The notes: generated from the sequence alone by a model not told the origin. A DNA stretch of 6,638 nucleotides from Thiobacillaceae bacterium (GCA_024643305.1 JAHENE010000112.1:1-6638); one strand, 5' to 3'; numbered from the stretch's first letter, positions 1 through 6,109 are shown. A program made the numbers and translations.

Positions 1-1431
1 GCCACGGTCAAGGGCGACGTACATGACATCGGCAAGAACATCGTCGGCGTGGTACTGCAATGCAACAACTTCGAGGTCATCGATCTCGGCGTGATGGTGC
101 CCGCCGACAAGATTCTCGATACCGCGGATGAAGTCGGCGCAGACATCATCGGCCTCTCGGGTCTGATCACGCCCTCGCTCGAGGAAATGACCAACGTTGC
201 CAAGGAAATGCAGCGGCGCGGCATGAAGCAGCCGCTGCTCATAGGCGGCGCCACCACCAGTCGCGCGCACACCGCGGTAAAGATCGAGCCCAATTACGAA
301 AACCCCGTGGTGTGGGTGCCGGATGCTTCACGCGCCGTCGGCGTCGCGTCCACCCTCCTGTCCAGGGATTTGCGCGAAGCCTACGTCGCCGAAGTCAAAA
401 CCGACTACGCCAGAATCCGCGAGCAGCATGCCGGACGCGGCGAGGCACGCAAACTGCTGTCGCTGGAAACCGCGCGCGAACGCGGCTTCAAGACCGACTG
501 GAACACCTACGCACCGCCCGTGCCAAAGCAGCCTGGCATCCACGTGTTCCGCGATTACGATCTGGCCGAGATTGCCAAAACCATCGACTGGACGCCGTTC
601 TTCCAGACCTGGGAACTGGCCGGACGCTATCCGAAAATCCTCGACGACGAGGTGGTGGGCGAAGAAGCCAGGAAACTGTTTGCCGATGCGCAAGCCATGC
701 TGCAAAAAATCATCGGCGAAAAGTGGCTTTCCGCAAACGGCGTGATCGGCTTGTTCCCCGCCAATACGGTGAATGCTGACGATATCGAAATCTATGCCGA
801 TGAATCGCGTACCGACACGCTGATGACCTGGCATAACCTGCGTCAGCAAATGGAGAAGCCGCTGGACCGCCCGAACATGTGTCTTGCGGATTTCGTCGCG
901 CCCAGAGAAACAGGTATGAAGGATTACCTAGGCGCTTTCGCCGTCACTGCCGGCGGCGGCCGCTTCGACGAGAAACTGGCCGAGTTTGAAAAAGCTCATG
1001 ACGACTACAACGCCATTCTATTCAAGGCCCTGGCCGACCGACTAGCCGAAGCCTTTGCGGAAAAATTGCACCAGCAGGTAAGAACCGGGTTCTGGGGCTA
1101 TGCGGCAGACGAGAACTTGAGCAACGAACAAGTCATCAACGAAGAGTACCGCGGCATCCGCCCGGCGCCCGGCTACCCTGCCTGCCCGGAGCATACCGAA
1201 AAAGGTCCATTGTTCGACTTGCTGCACGCCACCGAAAACACTGGGCTGATATTGACCGAAAGTTTCGCCATGTGGCCCGCTGCCGCGGTTTCGGGCTTTT
1301 ACTTCAGCCATCCCAAATCTGCCTATTTCGCGGTCGCCAAAATCGGCCGCGATCAGTTGGAAGACTATGCCCGCCGCAAGGGCTGGGACATCGCCACTGC
1401 AGAGAAGTGGCTGGCACCGAACCTGGCTTGA
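1..1431 (+). CDS. metH: Methionine synthase, B12-dependent, C-terminal part (5' truncated by window)
   Basis: This is the last 476 residues of cobalamin-dependent methionine synthase, a cytosolic enzyme that moves a methyl group from methyltetrahydrofolate to homocysteine through methylcobalamin. The frame is open from base 1, so the gene starts outside the window; E. coli MetH is about 1,227 residues. Window residues 6-11 are DVHDIG, the D-x-H-x-x-G cobalamin motif, with H8 as the lower axial ligand. The S-x-L motif follows at S53-L55 and the GG of the Rossmann-like B12 fold at G82-G83. From about residue 130 to the end is the AdoMet-binding reactivation domain, with its signature [12 protein letters not shown] at 387-398 and the conserved ending WLAPNL. 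All of these motifs are intact, so this part looks functional. The upstream homocysteine and folate domains cannot be seen, so a split-protein arrangement cannot be excluded. It converges with the Nudix gene, with 3 bp between stop codons and no terminator between them. Confidence 0.97.
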   Translation, partial: ATVKGDVHDIGKNIVGVVLQCNNFEVIDLGVMVPADKILDTADEVGADIIGLSGLITPSLEEMTNVAKEMQRRGMKQPLLIGGATTSRAHTAVKIEPNYENPVVWVPDASRAVGVASTLLSRDLREAYVAEVKTDYARIREQHAGRGEARKLLSLETARERGFKTDWNTYAPPVPKQPGIHVFRDYDLAEIAKTIDWTPFFQTWELAGRYPKILDDEVVGEEARKLFADAQAMLQKIIGEKWLSANGVIGLFPANTVNADDIEIYADESRTDTLMTWHNLRQQMEKPLDRPNMCLADFVAPRETGMKDYLGAFAVTAGGGRFDEKLAEFEKAHDDYNAILFKALADRLAEAFAEKLHQQVRTGFWGYAADENLSNEQVINEEYRGIRPAPGYPACPEHTEKGPLFDLLHATENTGLILTESFAMWPAAAVSGFYFSHPKSAYFAVAKIGRDQLEDYARRKGWDIATAEKWLAPNLA

Positions 1432-1434
1432 GCC

Positions 1435-1995
1435 TTACAAACCCCAAGTCCCGTTTCTGAGCTTGTCCCACCAGAACAGGGCCGTCGTGGTCTTGGTTTC
1501 GCAGATTTCGCCGCGGCGGATCATGTCCATGGCCTCGTCGAAGGGAATTCGCAGGATCTCGAGGAATTCGTCATGGTCGCGTTCATGCCCGATGTGTTCC
1601 AGATCCTGGGCCAAGAAGAAATACATGATTTCGTCGCAGTAACCGACTGAAGGATAAAACTCGAACATGAATTTGAGCTTACCTGCGCGGTAGCCGGTTT
1701 CCTCGATCAACTCTCGCTGTGCGCAAAATTCAGGCGTTTCATCAGGATCCAGTTTGCCTGCCGGAACTTCAATGAAATCACGCCGGCAGGGGTAGCGGTG
1801 CTGACGTTCCAGCAGCACATCGCCGTTTTCAAATACCGGCAAGATCACCGCCGCACCTGGGTGAACAATGTATTCACGGGTCGAAGTATGGCCATTGGGG
1901 AGGCGTACAGTGTCGCACCGTGCCTTAAGCAATCTGCCGCGGCACATCCATTCTGATTCGAGCTGGGTTTCGGTCAAATCTGGTTTGTCGTCCAT
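1435..1995 (-). CDS. Nudix hydrolase, ADP-ribose pyrophosphatase type
   Basis: This 186-residue cytosolic hydrolase probably cleaves ADP-ribose (or a related nucleoside diphosphate sugar) to AMP and ribose 5-phosphate. The complete Nudix box G-x5-E-x7-R-E-x-x-E-E-x-G-Y spans residues 80-102: G80, E86, R94, E95, E98, E99, G101, Y102. The catalytic, Mg-binding REXXEE core is intact. After the box comes FYPSVGYCDE (113-122); a proline in this position is typical of the ADP-ribose pyrophosphatase subgroup (NudF/AdpP). The segment REYIVHPGAAVILPV before the box is also typical of that subgroup. The length is near the family norm of about 180-210. The chosen ATG has an AGGG Shine-Dalgarno-like sequence 7 nt upstream (complement of 2003-2006). 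The gene stands alone and converges on metH. Its 5' region contains a strong terminator about 135 nt upstream of the start codon, so transcription must either start below it or read through it. The exact substrate is inferred. Confidence 0.93.
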   Translation of the reverse strand: MDDKPDLTETQLESEWMCRGRLLKARCDTVRLPNGHTSTREYIVHPGAAVILPVFENGDVLLERQHRYPCRRDFIEVPAGKLDPDETPEFCAQRELIEETGYRAGKLKFMFEFYPSVGYCDEIMYFFLAQDLEHIGHERDHDEFLEILRIPFDEAMDMIRRGEICETKTTTALFWWDKLRNGTWGL

Positions 1996-2130
1996 TTTTT
2001 ATCCCTGAAAGGCTTCAGTTTTCAGCCGCAAAAGCGATAAATAATAGCGGAGCTGCAAGAATTGCCCGAAAATAATAACGTTCAACCTGGTTGCAGGATG
2101 AGTTGCTGCAAGGCCCCCCGGATGCGGGAT

Positions 2131-2160
2131 AAAAAAAGCCGGGTGGGGGAACCACCCGGC
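2131..2160 (-). terminator. Intrinsic terminator, minus strand
   Basis: On the minus strand a perfect 9-bp GC-rich stem, GCCGGGTGG / CCACCCGGC with a 5-nt loop (2138-2160), is followed directly by seven T residues (complement of 2131-2137). This is a textbook rho-independent terminator for transcripts moving towards the Nudix gene. Read on the plus strand the stem has no following T-run, so it does not work in that direction. Because no protein gene ends just upstream of it on this strand, it implies a short non-coding transcript or a conditional leader terminator. Confidence 0.88.
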
Positions 2161-2270
2161 TAAACCGGAGGAAACGGCTTGCGTCGCCTCGTTGCGGAGA
2201 ACTAATGACTTGACTGAAATCAGCCAACCCATGAATGAATATTACGGAGATGATTCCGGTTTGCATATAT
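2131..2270 (-). ncRNA. Candidate structured small RNA or leader RNA, family not recognised
   Basis: Read on the minus strand, AAACCGGA (complement of 2255-2262) pairs perfectly with TCCGGTTT (complement of 2162-2169), closing a domain of about 85 nt. Inside it is a hairpin TTGGCTG-ATTT-CAGTCAA (complement of 2210-2227, 7 bp with one G-U pair). A second hairpin has AAC and GGC, separated by a GA bulge, pairing with GCC-GTT around a GACGCAA loop (about 2177-2197). One base after the closing helix begins a perfect terminator. This layout is typical of a terminated small RNA or a riboswitch-like leader. The 5' end is inferred from a TATAAC (complement of 2278-2283) that could act as a -10 box, but the matching -35 is poor. 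I do not recognise a known family. It could be a stand-alone RNA or an attenuated leader of the Nudix gene about 135 nt downstream. Confidence 0.42.
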
Positions 2271-2283
2271 AACTAAAGTTATA
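2268..2283. repeat. 16-bp palindrome, possible operator
   Basis: TATAACT-AA-AGTTATA is a perfect inverted repeat of 7 bp arms around 2 bp. It overlaps the -35-like TAAAGT of the upstream sigma-28-like element on the plus strand and a possible -10 box (TATAAC) for the minus-strand RNA. It is therefore well placed to be a shared operator between divergent transcripts. The AT-rich symmetry could also arise by chance, and no binding protein can be named. Confidence 0.35.
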
Positions 2284-2300
2284 GGTCGACTGGCCGGCAA
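2274..2300 (+). promoter_or_regulatory. Putative sigma-28 (FliA) promoter, distal
   Basis: TAAAGTTA (2274-2281), an 11-bp spacer, then GCCGGCAA (2293-2300). The enterobacterial FliA consensus is TAAAGTTT-N11-GCCGATAA, so this site matches 7/8 and 6/8 positions with exact spacing. Transcription would begin near 2307, giving a leader of about 60 nt before the response regulator ATG at 2368. No good sigma-70 promoter competes in this leader. Confidence 0.5.
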
Positions 2301-2306
2301 GGGTCT

Positions 2307-2333
2307 TAAAGTGCTTATCGCGAGCGCCGGGAC
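2307..2333 (+). promoter_or_regulatory. Second sigma-28-like element, proximal
   Basis: TAAAGTGC (2307-2314), an 11-bp spacer, then GCCGGGAC (2326-2333). It is a weaker match to the FliA consensus (6/8 and 5/8) but again has exact spacing. It repeats the upstream element at a distance of 33 bp, sharing TAAAGT-N13-GCCGG. A start near 2340 would leave a leader of about 28 nt, long enough for the AAGG ribosome binding site. It could instead be one half of a direct-repeat binding site. Confidence 0.33.
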
Positions 2334-2367
2334 AGGTTAGACTAGGGCAGGAAATCCAAAAGGCTCC

Positions 2368-3018
2368 ATGAAAATATTACTGGCGGACGATCACCCCCTT
2401 TTCCGTGAAGGGGTCAAGCATGTCTTGATGCAGTTGGACGAAATTGTTGACATCGTTGATGCTCATGACTATCCCTCGATGTTTGCAGAAGCGGCCGAAC
2501 ATCCAGACCTCGACCTAGTGCTCGCCGATCTGTACATGCCCGGCATGGGCGGTCACGAAGGCATCGCAGAGTTCCGCAATCAGTTCCCGGAGACTCCCCT
2601 GGTCATCATGACCGCATCCGAATCTCGCACCGATGCCAGGCGCGCTCTGGGATCGGGTGCCCTCGGATACGTGCTCAAGTCCTCCCCCAGCCATGTCATG
2701 CTTGACGCGCTCATCCGTGTTTTGGACGGCGGCATTTATATACCGTCGATCATGGAGGGTGACGAAGACACGCACGACCCCGTAAGCGTGATGCCCCTTT
2801 CAAAACAGGGCATACGCCTGACCGGCCGGCAATTGGAAGTGCTGAAGTTGTTGCTCCAGGGCAAGCCCAACAAGCTGATCGCCCGCGAACTTGACCTCTC
2901 GGAAGGCACTGTAAAAATACACGTGGCGGCAATTTTTCGTGCTCTGGGCGTCACCAACCGCACGGAGGCAGCCGTTGCTGCCCAAAGGCTCGGCCTGAAC
3001 GTGGCCGCCAACGCCTGA
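2368..3018 (+). CDS. LuxR-type (NarL/FixJ family) response regulator
   Basis: This 216-residue cytosolic transcription factor is probably phosphorylated by the kinase encoded directly downstream. The receiver domain covers about residues 1-120. It has the acidic pair D7-D8 (LLADDHP), phospho-acceptor D54 in VLADLYMPGM, T82 (VIMTASE) and K104 (YVLKSS), so all key residues are present. After a linker, the LuxR/GerE helix-turn-helix runs from about 149 to 207: RLTGRQLEVLKLLLQGKPNK, then the recognition region with LDLSEGTVKIHV. The length is normal for the family (about 200-220). The ATG has AAGG 4 nt upstream. The gene is first in an operon with the hybrid kinase, 13 bp apart. The sigma-28-like elements upstream suggest expression with motility genes. 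Target genes cannot be deduced. Confidence 0.95.
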   Translation: MKILLADDHPLFREGVKHVLMQLDEIVDIVDAHDYPSMFAEAAEHPDLDLVLADLYMPGMGGHEGIAEFRNQFPETPLVIMTASESRTDARRALGSGALGYVLKSSPSHVMLDALIRVLDGGIYIPSIMEGDEDTHDPVSVMPLSKQGIRLTGRQLEVLKLLLQGKPNKLIARELDLSEGTVKIHVAAIFRALGVTNRTEAAVAAQRLGLNVAANA

Positions 3019-3031
3019 CTGAAGCCAATCG

Positions 3032-5011
3032 ATGCTCCGGCAACTCGCCAGGCATTGCTCTCATACCCTGGGTGATCTGTATAGAGAACTGCGCACGCTT
3101 TATTGGCAACAGAGCATTCGAAGCCGCATTCTCGTCATCGCCCTGTTGCCCTCGCTGCTGACCGCCGGATTTCTGACTACCCAGCTCATCCGGCAAAGAA
3201 TCGCCGAAACAGAACGCGCCATGCAAACCGAATTGCTGAGCGCAACCAGGCACTTGGCGGCAACTGGCCAATACCCACTCATCAGCGGAGACGTCAAACT
3301 CCTGCACCTCACGGTGGAAAAGGAGCGCTCGCAGGAAAACCTGCAATTCGCCTGCGTCCAGGATGTGCATGACGCTGTGCGGTATTGCTCGGGAATGGAC
3401 AGCAAGAAACCTCTCACCTCCATTCCCGGCAAAGGCGATGTCGTAGAAAACGATGATTTCTGGGTTGCCGCCCATCCCATTATCCTGCCGGATACAGAGA
3501 TGGAAGGCGAAGTCTCAAACACCCCCCCAGCCGAACAGAAAGTTATTGGTTATGCAATCGGTGGAATCAGCACCGAACCCCTGGAAATCTCCCGGCGCAG
3601 AGCTCTGCAAGTCGCCGCAAGCCTGATCATCGCCTCATTGGCCCTGACAGCCTTCCTTGCCTGGCGTCTCTCCACAAGCCTTACCGGGCGCGTCAAACAT
3701 ATTTCAGAAGCCGTGGATCGTATTGCCCGCGGCAAACTTCAGATCCGGGTCAATGTGGAACCTTCCACAGAACTCAGCGTTCTGGAGTCCGGAGTCAACC
3801 GCATGACTGAATCGCTGCAGTCCCATCAGGATGAACTGCAAATACGCATCATGCATGCCACCGCCGACCTCGCCGCAAAGAAAGAAGAGGCCGAGCGAGC
3901 GCATACCGCAAAATCGAGATTCTTCGCTGCAGCAAGTCATGACCTGCGCCAACCCTTGCACGCGCTGGGGCTTTTCGGTGAGGCCCTGAAGCAGCAGGTA
4001 CACACCAAGGAACTGAGCACGCTTGCCAATCGGATTTCTTCCTCTATCTCGTCGCTTGAAACCCTCCTTAATGCATTGCTCGACGTCTCACGCCTGGATG
4101 CGGGCACCATTGAAGTACGCAAGCGCCACTTCCCGGCCAGCCAGTTATTCGAACACATGAAACAGCAGTTCGAAGGACCGGCTTCCGCCAAGGGACTTAA
4201 ATTAAAGGTACGCCCCACCAACTGGATTCTGTACAGCGACCCCATCCTTCTGGAACGCATTCTGATCAACCTCGTCTCCAATGCGCTGCGCTACACGCAC
4301 CACGGGCGGGTTCTGGTAGCCGGGCGGAAACGCGGCAACTCACTCCTGATCCAGATTTGGGACACCGGCATCGGCATTCCGCAGAACTCGCTGGACAATA
4401 TCTTTGAAGAGTATGTTCAACTCAACAACCCGGATCGGGATCGGGAGAAAGGCCTGGGGCTGGGTCTGGCGATTGTTGCGCGAACCGCCAAACTGCTGGG
4501 GCTGCACCTCTACGTCCTGTCGCGCCTGAACCACGGCTCTGTGTTCTGCCTCGAAGTTCCGCTCGGCTCAACCCAGAAAGTCGCGCCCTCCGAGGCGCCT
4601 TCTCTGGGCATTGTGGCAAGCCTGCAAGGAAAACTTGCCGCGCTGGTAGACGACGAGGCTCCCATTCTGGACGCCATGGAAACCCTGTTCAAGTCATGGG
4701 GGGTCGGCATAGTCACCGGCCGGAACGCCGGAGAAGTTCTGGAACAATTCAACAAGCTCGGGAAACGTCCCGATTTCCTGATTACGGATTACAGCCTGCC
4801 AGACAGCTCCAATGGTATCGAAGTTGCTCGCCAGTTCCGAGAACTGTTCGGCAACAATCTGCCGGTTCTGGTGCTTACTGGCGACACCTCTGCCGACACG
4901 CTGCAGCGCATCACCCTAGCCGGATTGAGAGTCATACACAAACCGGTTCGGCCGGCCCGGCTGCGCGCGGCACTGGCCCATATTCTCGACAAGGAGTCGT
5001 CTTCGCCCTAA
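3032..5011 (+). CDS. Membrane hybrid histidine kinase with C-terminal receiver domain
   Basis: This 659-residue inner-membrane sensor kinase has a membrane segment at about 33-53, a periplasmic sensor at about 54-190, a second membrane segment at about 191-211 and a HAMP linker at about 212-262. A coiled stretch then leads to HisKA, with H303 in SHDLRQPLHALGLF as the autophosphorylated histidine. The HATPase domain shows N413/N417 (INLVSNALRY), D444-x-G-x-G (DTGIGIP) and GLGLGL at 474-479. A receiver domain at about 536-653 has D540-D541-E542, phospho-acceptor D586 (LITDYSLPD), T616 and K637. All catalytic residues are present. There is no HPt domain, so the fused receiver may act as a phosphate sink or modulator, while H303 passes phosphate to the response regulator gene just upstream. 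The sensor domain contains two cysteines (C108, C119) and I do not recognise its family. No strong ribosome binding site precedes the ATG, so translational coupling to the upstream gene (stop 13 bp away) is likely. It converges with the outer membrane protein gene. Confidence 0.94.
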   Translation: MLRQLARHCSHTLGDLYRELRTLYWQQSIRSRILVIALLPSLLTAGFLTTQLIRQRIAETERAMQTELLSATRHLAATGQYPLISGDVKLLHLTVEKERSQENLQFACVQDVHDAVRYCSGMDSKKPLTSIPGKGDVVENDDFWVAAHPIILPDTEMEGEVSNTPPAEQKVIGYAIGGISTEPLEISRRRALQVAASLIIASLALTAFLAWRLSTSLTGRVKHISEAVDRIARGKLQIRVNVEPSTELSVLESGVNRMTESLQSHQDELQIRIMHATADLAAKKEEAERAHTAKSRFFAAASHDLRQPLHALGLFGEALKQQVHTKELSTLANRISSSISSLETLLNALLDVSRLDAGTIEVRKRHFPASQLFEHMKQQFEGPASAKGLKLKVRPTNWILYSDPILLERILINLVSNALRYTHHGRVLVAGRKRGNSLLIQIWDTGIGIPQNSLDNIFEEYVQLNNPDRDREKGLGLGLAIVARTAKLLGLHLYVLSRLNHGSVFCLEVPLGSTQKVAPSEAPSLGIVASLQGKLAALVDDEAPILDAMETLFKSWGVGIVTGRNAGEVLEQFNKLGKRPDFLITDYSLPDSSNGIEVARQFRELFGNNLPVLVLTGDTSADTLQRITLAGLRVIHKPVRPARLRAALAHILDKESSSP

Positions 5012-5020
5012 AACCCCTGG

Positions 5021-5049
5021 CAAAACCTGGCACTCAATTAAATGCCAGG
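5021..5049 (-). terminator. Weak hairpin terminator between convergent genes
   Basis: CCTGGCA (5026-5032) and TGCCAGG (5043-5049) form a 7-bp stem around a 10-nt AT-rich loop. On the minus strand the stem is followed by TTTTG, a short U-tract suited to ending the outer membrane protein transcript, whose stop codon lies inside the loop. On the plus strand there is no T-run, so it would stop the kinase transcript poorly. An extra CCTGGCA copy at 5016-5022 gives an alternative pairing. Confidence 0.4.
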
Positions 5050-5984
5050 CTCAACCCCGCCAGCACCGCGTAATCATGCGTAAGCTGAATCCCGTTCACT
5101 TTTTGGTAAACCGGCAGTTCGATCTGTGCATGCAGCGTCATGTTTCTTGACCACGCATAAGCCAGCCCGGGAACAACTGCCACTTCTGTGCGGCCGCTTT
5201 CATCCGGCTCGGCATTAACGCCACGATCCCGGCCCACATGCAGCAGGTTGGCCTGCAGAAGAAAATCCAGCTGACCGCTGACAGGGTACAGCCACCCAGC
5301 CTGCAGGCTGCTGCGCCATCCGGGCTGAAAGCCATCCTTTTCATTCAGCGGCAGTTGCGCGGTCAAGTTGGCGAACAAATTGCCCGGCAGTTCCAGCGGC
5401 GCATAGGCAATGCCGCCTCCCAGGAGCAAATCGGTCGTGCCGCTGCCGGGTTGAACGCTGCGTTCAGCTTCTTCACCATCGGCATTGCGGATATTCGTTT
5501 TTCCAGTTGGCAGTTTCAGTCCGCCATTCACGCTCCACGACACGACGCTCCCATGCTGCTGCGCGGGTTGGTAGCGCAGTTTGATTCGTGCATCGCCCAC
5601 ATCATCGAACTGCCACCCCTCCAGCGTCGGCGCACCAAGATCGTCGTGGATATGTGAATGCTCACGATTCGAATAAGGCAACACAAGTCCCACGCTCCAG
5701 CCCTGGTCAAACCCATACTCCAAGCCCAACAGAAAATTGCGGTTGATGGTCTTGATTTCTACGTGGTCTGAACTTATCTCGCTAGCTGATATTTTTTTGG
5801 TGCCCTGTCTGATCTGGTTAAGATTGAGGTACTCCATCTGGCCCCAGATGCGCCAGCCCGGGATCACACCCTGGGTCAAACTCAGCCAGTCGTTTGAAGA
5901 CGAACAGAATGCAGCGCCGCAACTTGCCTGCGCCTCCCCCACTAAAATCAGGCCGGAAAATGCCAGTGCGTATATTTTCTTCAT
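5034..5984 (-). CDS. Secreted beta-barrel outer membrane protein, putative transporter
   Basis: The 316-residue product begins with a classic Sec signal peptide (MKK, hydrophobic core, AQA with likely cleavage after A20). The rest alternates aromatic and hydrophobic residues in short strands (for example FLLGLEYGF, WSVGLVLPY, ARIKLRY, WSVNGGLKLPTG, LLLGGGIAY) separated by polar turns, as in outer membrane beta-barrels. The LPTGK and QPGSGTTD turns (158-162, 178-185) resemble the barrel family named after the phenol meta-degradation protein MetA (Pfam Phenol_MetA_deg); this assignment is from memory. The mature start carries C22 and C27, and a loop has H109-x-H-x-H113 followed by DD, suggesting metal binding. 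The start has a strong GGGGGAGA ribosome binding site (complement of 5991-5998) 6 nt upstream. The gene is single, divergent from the RegB-type kinase and convergent with the hybrid kinase. The substrate is unknown. The C22 context (QASC) is not a good lipobox, so I do not call it a lipoprotein. Confidence 0.85.
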   Translation of the reverse strand: MKKIYALAFSGLILVGEAQASCGAAFCSSSNDWLSLTQGVIPGWRIWGQMEYLNLNQIRQGTKKISASEISSDHVEIKTINRNFLLGLEYGFDQGWSVGLVLPYSNREHSHIHDDLGAPTLEGWQFDDVGDARIKLRYQPAQQHGSVVSWSVNGGLKLPTGKTNIRNADGEEAERSVQPGSGTTDLLLGGGIAYAPLELPGNLFANLTAQLPLNEKDGFQPGWRSSLQAGWLYPVSGQLDFLLQANLLHVGRDRGVNAEPDESGRTEVAVVPGLAYAWSRNMTLHAQIELPVYQKVNGIQLTHDYAVLAGLSLAFN

Positions 5985-6011
5985 GTTATTTCTCCCCCAA
6001 TATAGCTGGGC

Positions 6012-6040
6012 ATTTTATGGGCTTCGCGAAACCCTGGCAT
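6012..6040 (-). promoter_or_regulatory. Putative sigma-70 promoter of the outer membrane protein gene with palindrome in spacer
   Basis: On the minus strand, ATGCCA (complement of 6035-6040, 4/6 to TTGACA), a 17-bp spacer, and TAAAAT (complement of 6012-6017, 5/6 to TATAAT). Transcription would start near 6005, about 20 nt before the ATG, leaving room for the strong ribosome binding site. The spacer is almost entirely a palindrome, which suggests that a regulator binds between the two boxes. Confidence 0.45.
6019..6034. repeat. 16-bp inverted repeat, likely operator
   Basis: GGGCTTCGCGAAACCC is an inverted repeat with a perfect TTCGCGAA centre (6023-6030), one mismatched pair, and GGG/CCC ends. 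It fills the spacer of the predicted promoter for the outer membrane protein gene. No T-run follows, so it is unlikely to be a terminator. A dimeric DNA-binding protein is the natural candidate ligand. Confidence 0.45.
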
Positions 6041-6042
6041 GC

Positions 6043-6053
6043 GGCAAATTGCC
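6043..6053. repeat. 11-bp palindrome GGCAA-A-TTGCC
   Basis: A perfect inverted repeat lies 2 bp beyond the -35 box of the predicted outer membrane protein promoter and about 57 bp before the regB-like start codon. Its place suits an activator or repressor site for either divergent gene. It is short, so chance is a real alternative. Confidence 0.25.
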
Positions 6054-6109
6054 ACAGCGTTCAAGGCGATGGCATTTCATCGAAGCGGCTGGGTTAATAT
6101 CCTTTCACC

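Larger units (their letters stand above)
1996..2367. other. Intergenic regulatory region between Nudix gene and two-component operon
   Basis: This 372-bp stretch between divergent genes holds no convincing protein gene. From the Nudix side it contains about 135 bp of AT-richer sequence. A TATTAT on the minus strand (complement of 2041-2046) could be a -10 box for the Nudix gene, but I find no good -35 for it. Next come a minus-strand intrinsic terminator (2131-2160), a foldable domain ending in that terminator (to about 2270), a 16-bp palindrome (2268-2283), and two tandem sigma-28-like promoter elements facing the response regulator. The last 35 bp are the leader of the response regulator, whose ribosome binding site is probably AAGG at 2360-2363, 4 nt before the ATG. 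Open frames on the minus strand in this interval overlap the hairpins and show no protein-like character. Confidence 0.7.

Noticed and set aside
1999..2266. Minus-strand open frames of 77 and 83 codons between the Nudix gene and the response regulator
   Set aside because: They run through the terminator stem and the proposed RNA helices, overlap each other in different frames, and their products have no protein-like pattern or domain.
2131..2270. Cyclic di-GMP (GEMM) riboswitch, suggested by GACGCAAGCC and CCTCCGG on the minus strand
   Set aside because: The upstream CAC-x-CA-x-GGGCAAACC core and the receptor arrangement of GEMM-I are absent, and the helix order differs.
4696..5073. Plus-strand open frame of 125 codons overlapping the end of the hybrid kinase
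   Set aside because: It lies inside the well-supported receiver domain in another frame and runs into the barrel gene; it is a high-GC shadow.
5919..5930. Lipobox at C22 of the outer membrane protein
   Set aside because: The context QASC lacks the hydrophobic residue at -3, while AQA before S21 fits signal peptidase I.
5999..6004. TATATT on the minus strand as -10 box of the outer membrane protein gene
   Set aside because: It touches the ribosome binding site, so transcription would begin inside or after it; TAAAAT at 6012-6017 fits better.
6037..6056. Sigma-54 promoter (TGGCAATTTGC-like) upstream of the barrel gene on the minus strand
   Set aside because: The GG and GC elements do not fall at the required spacing of 10 bases between them.
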